DNA from: Meiothermus hypogaeus
GTDB taxonomy: Bacteria; Deinococcota; Deinococci; Deinococcales; Thermaceae
NCBI RefSeq assembly: GCF_003574035.1
Contig: NZ_QWKY01000018.1
Coordinates: 1-53,867 of the forward strand
Direction of reading: 5' to 3'
Length of the DNA: 53,867 nucleotides
The translations under genes were made by a program, and so were the position numbers. This document shows, one piece after another, positions 48,589-53,867 of this stretch; within the stretch, counting starts at the first letter, position 1; each line of letters opens with the position of its first letter. The notes below the pieces were generated by a model. The model did not search any database and had not been told where the DNA came from. It saw nothing but the letters and a program-made list of their open reading frames with translations.

Positions 48589-49779
48589 ATGCCCTGGAAC
48601 GTCGAGGCCACCCCCACCGACCCCGAGCAGGCCATCGCCTGGTTTCGCGCCCGGCTGCCCCTGCCCGACCCGGCCTACCGCGCCCTTTCTGAGGAGGCCC
48701 GCCGCCGGGCCTTCTTTGTGGCGGGGCTGGCCCAGCTCGATATGGTGCAGGAGGCGCTGGACGCGCTGGATGCCGCGCTCGCCAAGGGGGAGACCTTTGA
48801 GCAGTTTAAAGACCGCCTTTCCGAGCGCATCCAACGGGCCTGGGGGGGTGCCAGCGCGCACCGGCTGCGCACCATCTTCGACACCAACCTACAATCGGCC
48901 TACGGGGCAGGCCGTTGGAAGGCCGCCGACGAGCTGCGGCAAGAGCGGCCCTACTGGGGGCTCTCGGTGGTGCTGGATGGCCGTACCTCGCGCATCTGCC
49001 TCAACCTGGCCGGGGTGGTGCTGCCTGCCGACCACCCCTTCTGGAACACGCATATCCCGCCCCTGCATTTTCGCTGCCGCACCGCCCTGGTAACGTACAG
49101 CGCGGCCCAGGCCGAGGGCCGCATCACCCAACGCCCGCCGGATCAACCCCCCCTGGAGGGCTTTGGCCGCCCGCCAGGCCGAGAGGCCTGGAGCCCGGAG
49201 CCCAGGGACTACCACCCCGAGCTGTGGCGGGCCTACCTCAGAACCCTGGCTACCCACCCCGAGGCCAGGGATCGCCTGCGGCAGCTGGCAGAGAGCCGCG
49301 GGCAGGCCAGGCCGAACCCCCGGGACTGGCTCGTCGCTGCCGGGCAGGTCTACGCTGCCCCTTTCAACCGCAGAGAGCGCCCGCTGGGCCCGGAGCAGGC
49401 CGCCCTTTTGGGGAAAAGCAGGGCCTCATCCCTGGAGGCCCACCTGGCTACGCGCATACTGGAGCAGCAAGTGCTCCCCACCACGACCCCCGAGGAGTAC
49501 GAGCGCGTGTGCCGCGAGGTAGCGGCCCACCCGGAGGTGGCGGTGCTGGCTTTTACTCGGGCTCAGGGGCCCGTGCTGGCGGTCATGGTGCCCACCTCCG
49601 CCCTGCCCGATTCCGTTCGGGGGCCTCGAGTTGGCCGCTTCTGGTTCGTGGTATACTCCTTCCACAGCAGCACCCTGGCCACAGGCTATGGGGTGAGCGC
49701 TTTGGAGAAACTAAGTGTTCCCTGGCAGGAGACAACGTGGCTGAGACGACCAGCGTGGCTTACCACCCCCTCCGACTAG
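48589..49779 (+). CDS. MuF/SPP1 gp7-like head morphogenesis protein with extra C-terminal domain
   Basis: A 396-residue protein. The MuF core covers about residues 70-190 (HRLRTIFDTNLQSAYGAGRW, RICLNLAGVVLPADHPFWNT, then HIPPLHFRCRTAL). Residues about 200-396 form a separate C-terminal domain (GKSRASSLEAHLATRILEQQ, GPRVGRFWFVVYSFHSSTLA). MuF proteins of many phages carry toxin-like nucleases or other effectors there; I cannot name this one. The gene overlaps the next by 43 bases. Confidence 0.82.
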   Translation: MPWNVEATPTDPEQAIAWFRARLPLPDPAYRALSEEARRRAFFVAGLAQLDMVQEALDALDAALAKGETFEQFKDRLSERIQRAWGGASAHRLRTIFDTNLQSAYGAGRWKAADELRQERPYWGLSVVLDGRTSRICLNLAGVVLPADHPFWNTHIPPLHFRCRTALVTYSAAQAEGRITQRPPDQPPLEGFGRPPGREAWSPEPRDYHPELWRAYLRTLATHPEARDRLRQLAESRGQARPNPRDWLVAAGQVYAAPFNRRERPLGPEQAALLGKSRASSLEAHLATRILEQQVLPTTTPEEYERVCREVAAHPEVAVLAFTRAQGPVLAVMVPTSALPDSVRGPRVGRFWFVVYSFHSSTLATGYGVSALEKLSVPWQETTWLRRPAWLTTPSD

Positions 49780-50021
49780 CTCAGGGCTACTGGGCTTGGC
49801 TGAAGAGCCTGCTGGCGGGAGACGCAGACCCGGACGAGCTTCTGGCCGCCGTGGAGGAGTGGACTCCCTTCCGGCGCTACCTTGAAGACGCGGCCCTCCA
49901 GGATCGGGAGGCAACCCTGGCCCTGGCCCAGGAGATCTTCACCGAGAGGGCCCGCCTCGGGGCACAGGGGATTCCTATCCCGGAGGCCTGGGAGCTGTTC
50001 CTGGCCGACCTTGGAATCTGA
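49737..50021 (+). CDS. small helical protein after MuF, possible immunity or partner protein
   Basis: A 94-residue helical protein (VAETTSVAYHPLRLAQGYWA..., WKSLLAGDADPDELLAAVEE-like acidic stretches). It starts at GTG 49737, inside the end of the MuF gene, with AGGAGA seven bases upstream. Small acidic proteins overlapping toxin-bearing genes are often immunity proteins; here that is inference. It ends just before a strong hairpin. Confidence 0.6.
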   Translation: MAETTSVAYHPLRLAQGYWAWLKSLLAGDADPDELLAAVEEWTPFRRYLEDAALQDREATLALAQEIFTERARLGAQGIPIPEAWELFLADLGI

Positions 50022-50024
50022 AGC

Positions 50025-50064
50025 TGTGACGACTCCCCGTTCTTCAGAACGAGGAGTCGTCACA
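50025..50064. terminator. strong two-way terminator hairpin
   Basis: TGTGACGACTCC (50025-50036) pairs with GGAGTCGTCACA (50053-50064), with an inner CGTTC/GAACG stem and a TTCA loop, about 17 pairs in all. It separates the rightward MuF unit from the leftward lysogenic gene that ends at 50080. Confidence 0.75.
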
Positions 50065-50079
50065 AAGAGTTGAGCGTTG

Positions 50080-50649
50080 CTATCGCTCGCACCACCGGGG
50101 CCAGTTTTTTCCGGGCTCGCCCTTGCGCTGAAGCACCACAATCAGGTGCCCGCTTTTGTCGAAGCGCACCCCACCCATCAGGCTCATTTCAACAGGCCCA
50201 AAATCCCGAGAGAAATCGCCGATTCCCCTTTCTTGGATTTGCTCAACCTTTTCAGAAAACCAGTTCACTAGCTTTTTAGTGCTCTCTTCCGTCAGGCCCA
50301 GACAAGCCTGCATCAAGAACCCTGTTAAGTAGCCGAGGCCGTAAAGCGCATTGTCAAAGGAGTAGGCATCTTCAAAGCGAACAGAGTAGAGGTTGAAGTA
50401 ACGCTTTCCTTTGGGAGCGGCCAGGAAGATAACGTAGTTGAATACTTCGTCGGCCTCGTTGCGAATGCGAACCTCATACTTCTTTTCGGCAGAGCGCTGG
50501 GGAGGTGGAGGTGGCAGCTTAACTTCCTTTAGCAGGGTTACCTGTTTGTCCTGTTTAAGGGTCGACATAGCCTTATTGATGTCTACTTTTTGAGCCAAAG
50601 AAAGGCCGACTACCACAGCAATCATTGCTACCAACAGCTTTTGTTTCAT
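50080..50649 (-). CDS. secreted protein of the prophage, lysogenic-conversion candidate
   Basis: A 189-residue exported protein (signal MKQKLLVAMIAVVVGLSLAQ). The mature part has a basic N-terminus, a Pro run (KLPPPPPQRSAEKKYEVRIR), and YVIFLAAPKGKRYFNLYSVR. It is less GC-rich than the phage late genes around it and runs opposite to them, features of a moron gene expressed from the prophage. Function unknown; surface change or superinfection exclusion are possibilities. Confidence 0.7.
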   Translation of the reverse strand: MKQKLLVAMIAVVVGLSLAQKVDINKAMSTLKQDKQVTLLKEVKLPPPPPQRSAEKKYEVRIRNEADEVFNYVIFLAAPKGKRYFNLYSVRFEDAYSFDNALYGLGYLTGFLMQACLGLTEESTKKLVNWFSEKVEQIQERGIGDFSRDFGPVEMSLMGGVRFDKSGHLIVVLQRKGEPGKNWPRWCER

Positions 50650-50664
50650 GAAGCCAATGATAAC

Positions 50665-50907
50665 TTAATCCTGCCGCTCTCGCCGTACCTCTACCAGCTC
50701 GTCCAGCGAAACTGACCGCCCCAGGATTTCCTCCAGGGCGCACTTGATGCGGGCGAGGGTGTGGAGATCAGGCATGGTTTTACCCCGTGCGGCGCGGTGT
50801 AGAACAGGGTAGGAGATTTCAGAAACCTGAAATACGCGATACAAAGACACACCCTCACGCTTCAGTAAATCTACAAGCGGACGAAGGGATGGCGTGCAGG
50901 GCGGCAC
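50665..50907 (-). CDS. XRE-like helix-turn-helix protein
   Basis: An 80-residue protein with the helix-turn-helix SLYRVFQVSEISYPVLHRAA followed by RGKTMPDLHTLARIKCALEE, as in small XRE regulators. It precedes the secreted-protein gene by 15 bases on the same strand and likely controls it. The start is GTG 50907. The pair forms a small reverse cassette in the late region. Confidence 0.7.
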   Translation of the reverse strand: MPPCTPSLRPLVDLLKREGVSLYRVFQVSEISYPVLHRAARGKTMPDLHTLARIKCALEEILGRSVSLDELVEVRRERQD

Positions 50908-50948
50908 AGACGAATATTAACATAGTATGGACTCCAAAGACACAGCCC

Positions 50949-51018
50949 TTGAAGATATGTAACTGCTAAGTTATACTTCAGGCAACCAGGAAGCCCCGAT
51001 CAAAGTCAGCTTCCTGGT
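50949..51018 (+). promoter_or_regulatory. sigma-70-type promoter with leader hairpin
   Basis: TTGAAG (50949-50954), 17 bases, TATACT (50972-50977), six bases, then AACC and a hairpin ACCAGGAAGC / GCTTCCTGGT (50985-50994 and 51009-51018). The -10 and AACC spacing equals that of the late promoters, but here a good -35 box is present and no T-tract follows. It drives the genes from 51045 on, probably in the lysogen too. Confidence 0.65.
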
Positions 51019-51044
51019 GAACTCCAATGTTACGGAGGTACAGC

Positions 51045-51308
51045 ATGCATGATACCAACAAGCATATAGGCATGGCAAGGCAGGCGTTTTGGAGCAAGGC
51101 TCCCCTCGAGGACACCCCCAGGGGGGCCTTCTTGCTCAACCGGCTCGACCCCCTGGCGCTGGCGGTGTGGGACGCGGCCCGCGCAGAGGACTGGGCGCTG
51201 TTTGTGGAGTGCCTGCGGGAGGTGTACCACGCGGGCCTGGTGGACGGCGGCGTGCCCCTGGCAGCGCTGCTGGCTGTGACAGATGATGATGAAGATGGGG
51301 AGGTTTAG
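51045..51308 (+). CDS. small phage protein, unknown function
   Basis: An 87-residue protein (MHDTNKHIGMARQAFWSKAP...) with an acidic C-terminus (VTDDDEDGEV). I start at ATG 51045 with GGAGG six bases upstream rather than at 51027. It is followed at once by the possible antirepressor gene. Confidence 0.6.
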   Translation: MHDTNKHIGMARQAFWSKAPLEDTPRGAFLLNRLDPLALAVWDAARAEDWALFVECLREVYHAGLVDGGVPLAALLAVTDDDEDGEV

Positions 51309-51857
51309 GTGGCGACGGCGACGAGTGCGAGCGTACTGCGTATAAAGGATGTTGCTACGCCTATTGGTCTGTTACAGATCGCCTGGGTTAAAGTGGGGAG
51401 TCAGGTAGATATTGGTGTTTCTGTAGCTCGGCTGGCAGAGCTTGTAGGCTATGAAAACAACCCCATTCATAGCTTGATTGAGCGGAACCCGCTGCTGCGG
51501 GAGTATAAAGTCATCCTTGAAACTCATGATGGTAACTTAAGAAGGCTTCAGGCCTATCTCCTGACACCCGGCATTCTCGGCTTGCTGATGAAGCTTTCTA
51601 CGCCACGGGTTAAGGATTCAGCCAAGAAAGAACGCATAATAGCCCTTCAAAAGTGGATTCTTGAGAAAGCGTCGGAACTTCGTCTTGAGGTTGAGGAGCC
51701 TGTATTTGCTCAGGAACCTTTGCCCAATAACAAAAGGGATCCCGAGGAGATGAATCAAATGAAAGTGCCGCTAGAACTGTGGGAAGCCATAGTTAAACAG
51801 GTGGAGGCGATGGCGAGTTTGCTGCGGTACGTGGAGCAAAAAGGGGGTACGGAGTAG
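51309..51857 (+). CDS. possible antirepressor/BRO-N-like phage protein
   Basis: A 182-residue protein. The central part VSVARLAELVGYENNPIHSL, IERNPLLREYKVILETHDGN, RRLQAYLLTPGILGLLMKL resembles the BRO-N/antirepressor N-terminal fold (D.A..LGY.N......), followed by a helical basic tail. Such proteins counter phage repressors or regulate genes. The match is by eye only. It starts at GTG 51309 with GGGGAGG upstream. Confidence 0.5.
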   Translation: MATATSASVLRIKDVATPIGLLQIAWVKVGSQVDIGVSVARLAELVGYENNPIHSLIERNPLLREYKVILETHDGNLRRLQAYLLTPGILGLLMKLSTPRVKDSAKKERIIALQKWILEKASELRLEVEEPVFAQEPLPNNKRDPEEMNQMKVPLELWEAIVKQVEAMASLLRYVEQKGGTE

Positions 51858-51883
51858 ATAAGCTAAAAAATTCTCTAGCCAAG

Positions 51884-51937
51884 CCCGGCGTAGTTTGGTA
51901 AGCTGTAATCAACCTAGCCAGTCCTTCGGGACTGGCT
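51884..51937 (+). promoter_or_regulatory. late promoter and terminator-type leader hairpin before the hydrolase gene
   Basis: CCCGGC (51884-51889), 9 bases, TAAGCT (51899-51904), GTAATC, AACCTAGCC, then the hairpin AGCCAGTCC / GGACTGGCT with a TTCG loop, followed by TTTTCTTTT. This is a strong intrinsic terminator placed directly at the transcript start, ahead of the ribosome site GGAGG. Confidence 0.72.
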
Positions 51938-51956
51938 TTTTCTTTTGGAGGCCGCC

Positions 51957-52499
51957 ATGAGCAAGATTGCCGAAACTGCTGTCCAGGCCGTGCGACGCGA
52001 GTTGCCGGGCTTCCCCACCGCCGCTGGCTGGTGCGTGGCCTTCGCCTTCGAGGCGGTGGCGCGTGCGCTGGACACCAACCGCTGGCGGCTTTACAGCCGC
52101 ATTCTGGACGACACCAAAGCCGATCCGGATAAATCCCGCTGGGCGCACGATGTGGAGCTGGGGGTGAAGCGCATGGGCTGGACAGTTACCACCGCCGACT
52201 ACGACCCGGCCAACCCCACCCAGCGCACCACCTTGCTGCGCCTGCTACAGCCGGGCGATTTGCTTTTCAGCAGCCGCTACTTTGACGAGCCTCCCACCAG
52301 CGCCCGCACCGCCCCCGACCGCGAGGGGCACATCGGCATCTACGTGGGGGAGATCGAGGGCCAACCGTGCGTGGCGGAGAATACCCGTGCCGATAGAGGC
52401 AGGTGGTTTGCGCGGAAATCCGCATTGCGGCTCACGCCCCTGGGCCAGTGGGACACCGTGACCACCGTGGCCCGCATCCCGCAGAACTGGAGGCCCTGA
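51957..52499 (+). CDS. NlpC/P60- or CHAP-like cysteine hydrolase, endolysin or tail lysin
   Basis: A 180-residue protein. The probable nucleophile is the cysteine in TAAGWCVAFAFEAV (about residue 25), the histidine is in REGHIGIYVG, and VAENTRADRG supplies the third polar residue. This order C-H-N fits NlpC/P60/CHAP peptidases, which cut peptidoglycan peptides. It has no signal peptide. Being next to the tape measure, it could be a tail-borne lysin rather than the main endolysin. ATG 51957 has GGAGG upstream. Confidence 0.68.
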   Translation: MSKIAETAVQAVRRELPGFPTAAGWCVAFAFEAVARALDTNRWRLYSRILDDTKADPDKSRWAHDVELGVKRMGWTVTTADYDPANPTQRTTLLRLLQPGDLLFSSRYFDEPPTSARTAPDREGHIGIYVGEIEGQPCVAENTRADRGRWFARKSALRLTPLGQWDTVTTVARIPQNWRP

Positions 52500-52657
52500 T
52501 GCCCGAGCCCAGTATGGAGCGCGCTTTACAGCTCCTGGCCCAGAAGCTGGCCCAGGCCGAACTCAACGCGGCCTATCTGCAGGCCAGCCTCGAGGCCGCC
52601 CTCGAGCGCCTCCGCACCCTGGAAGAAAGCTCGAAATCCGATAAACCGGAGGGTTAG
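52499..52657 (+). CDS. 52-residue coiled-coil protein
   Basis: A short helical protein (MPEPSMERALQLLAQKLAQA..., YLQASLEAALERLRTLEESS). Its ATG overlaps the hydrolase stop (TGATG) and its stop touches the tape-measure start. Function unknown; an assembly helper of the tail is possible. Confidence 0.55.
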   Translation: MPEPSMERALQLLAQKLAQAELNAAYLQASLEAALERLRTLEESSKSDKPEG

Positions 52658-53867
52658 TTGAACCAGCTCATGCGCCTGCAGGTGTTGGTGGACCTGGCCG
52701 ATCGCATCTCCGGCCCGGCCAACAACATCGTGCGCACGCTGGGGGGCCTCGAGCGGGCCGCCGTCCAGACCAGCTCGGCCATCGACCGCATCCAGATGGG
52801 GGCCTCGCTGGCCGCCGCTGCGCTGGCCGTCGCCGCCCCGATCGGCCTGGCGACCCGGGCCGCTATCGAGTTCGAGTCGGCCTTCGCCGATGTGAAAAAG
52901 GTGGTGGAGTTCACCCCTGCGCTGGGCCCCGAGGTGCTGCAGAAGCAGCTCATCGCCCTGTCGCGCCAGATTCCCCGCTCCGCCGCCGAGCTGACCCAGA
53001 TCGCGGCTGCTGCCGGCCAGGCGGGAATTGCCCTGGAGGAGCTGGCCGGCTTTACCGAGGATGCCGCCAAGGTGGCGGTGGCCTTCGATATCTCCGCCCA
53101 GGAGGCCGGGGACACCCTGGCCAAGCTGAGAAACATTTTCGGCATGACCCAGCCGCAGGTGGTGCAGCTCTCCGACGCGGTCAACCACCTCTCCAACAAC
53201 ATGGCCGCCACCGCCCCGCAGATTCTGGAGGTGCTGCGGCGCATCGGCGGCACCGGGCAGCTGGTGGGCCTCACCGCCCAGCAGATGGCCGCGCTGGGGG
53301 CGGCGATGCTGGCCACCGGCACCCAGCCCGAGGTGGTGGCCACCGGCTTGCAGGCCCTCATCAACAAGCTGGCCAACGCCACCACCGGGAGCAAGCAGCT
53401 CAAGACGGGCCTCGAGGCCATCGGCTACAGCGCCGAGGGCATGGAGGCGGCCATCCGCAAGAACGCCCAGGGGGCCATCCTGGACTTCCTGCGCACCGTC
53501 AACAACTCCAAAGACCCGCTCAAGGTCTTGAGCCTGATCTTCGGCCAGGAATACGCCGACGATATCGCCCGGCTGGCCAAGGCGCTGCCGCTGGTGGAGC
53601 AGGGTTATAAGCTGGTGGGGGACAGCCAGGCCTACGCGGGCAGCGTAGGGCAGGAGTTCGCCAGCCGCTCGGCCACCACCGCCAACCAGCTCCAGCTTTT
53701 GCGCAACGACCTCCAGGCCATCGCCATCACCCTGGGTCAGGTTTTCCTGCCCCCCGTGCAGCGGGTGGTGGGGGCCGTGCGGGGCTTCCTGGATCAGGTG
53801 ATGAGCGCCATCAACGCCATGCCGGGGCTAAGCAGCGCGCTGGGGGGCCTCACGGCGGGGCTGGGTG
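52658..53867 (+). CDS. tail tape measure protein, N-terminal part, cut by window edge
   Basis: At least 403 residues. It holds the TP901-type tape-measure pattern FESAFADVKKVVEFTPALGP, ALSRQIPRSAAELTQIAAAA, GQAGIALEELAGFTEDAAKV, AVAFDISAQEAGDTLAKLRN and TGTQPEVVATGLQALINKLA. Tape measures set tail length and are injected with DNA. I start at TTG 52658 with GGAGGG five bases upstream; ATG 52670 is possible. The chaperones for this protein lie 27 kb away on the other strand. Confidence 0.9.
   Translation, partial: MNQLMRLQVLVDLADRISGPANNIVRTLGGLERAAVQTSSAIDRIQMGASLAAAALAVAAPIGLATRAAIEFESAFADVKKVVEFTPALGPEVLQKQLIALSRQIPRSAAELTQIAAAAGQAGIALEELAGFTEDAAKVAVAFDISAQEAGDTLAKLRNIFGMTQPQVVQLSDAVNHLSNNMAATAPQILEVLRRIGGTGQLVGLTAQQMAALGAAMLATGTQPEVVATGLQALINKLANATTGSKQLKTGLEAIGYSAEGMEAAIRKNAQGAILDFLRTVNNSKDPLKVLSLIFGQEYADDIARLAKALPLVEQGYKLVGDSQAYAGSVGQEFASRSATTANQLQLLRNDLQAIAITLGQVFLPPVQRVVGAVRGFLDQVMSAINAMPGLSSALGGLTAGLG

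Larger units (their letters stand above)
24430..53867. mobile_element. Mu-like transposable myophage prophage, right end outside window
   Basis: The element contains a MuA-type DDE transposase, a MuB-type ATPase, gpT-like major capsid, gpG and DUF1320-like head-tail proteins, Mu-type terminase and portal, contractile sheath and tube, and a tape measure. Its left boundary lies between the last MraZ box (24424) and the first phage-like repeat (24588); I cannot fix the terminal bases or the target duplication. The right end is not reached. Early and right-hand late genes run rightward, while protease, capsid, sheath and tube run leftward, a layout unlike Mu itself. All structural genes seen look intact, so the prophage may be active. 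Confidence 0.92.

Overview
The window reads as a chromosome segment from a Meiothermus/Thermus-type bacterium. The GC content is high, genes are tightly packed with many 4-base stop/start overlaps, and RuvC has a histidine where E. coli has an active-site aspartate, as in T. thermophilus. It also holds a division and cell-wall (dcw) cluster. The genus is an inference from protein style; no database was searched.

Positions 1-9180 are host genes: a c-type cytochrome with a coupled small protein, a large PAS/GAF/winged-helix/BTAD regulator, a small group suggestive of nitrogen-oxide respiration (NorB-like membrane protein, cupin, YwiC-like protein), a membrane protein, an iron-binding ABC protein behind a Fur-box-like site, a YbaN-like membrane protein, a lipoprotein, an outer-membrane barrel and ruvC.

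Positions 9252-24281 are the dcw cluster on the minus strand, in transcription order mraZ, rsmH, ftsL, ftsI, murF, a lipoprotein gene, mraY, murD, ftsW, murG, murC, murB, ftsQ, ftsA, ftsZ. Genes for MurE and Ddl are absent here. Upstream of mraZ five CCCAC/ACCAC boxes (GTGGG on the coding strand) lie 10-11 bases apart, the classical form of a MraZ operator.

From about 24430 to the window end lies a Mu-like transposable myophage prophage, cut by the window edge. Its left ~1 kb is AT-rich and repeat-laden. A leftward late operon (25415-32047) encodes a holin-like protein, protease/scaffold, decoration protein, gpT-like capsid, head-tail proteins, sheath, tube and a frameshifted tail chaperone. 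The control region (32147-33130) has a LexA-type self-cleaving repressor facing a Cro/Ner-like gene. A rightward early operon (33139-41752) has a MuA-like transposase, a MuB-like ATPase and about 18 small genes, one of which is a second mraZ. A rightward late region (41825 to the end) has terminase, portal, fibre-like proteins, a MuF head protein, a lysogenic-conversion cassette, a cysteine hydrolase and the tape measure.

The strongest unusual signals are these. (1) The prophage carries its own full-length MraZ and sits next to the host mraZ operator. (2) Four late promoters share one spacing grammar (CCC element, 9 bases, TATAYT-like -10, 6 bases, AACCTAGCC) and each is followed at once by a strong hairpin, two of them good terminators, suggesting Q-like antitermination or attenuation. 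(3) Sixteen GGTACC palindromes lie within 600 bases across two early genes and occupy all three codon phases, so the selection is on DNA. One of these genes encodes a membrane protein with a winged-helix tail. (4) The tail chaperone has a textbook -1 slippery heptamer with a perfect adjacent hairpin.
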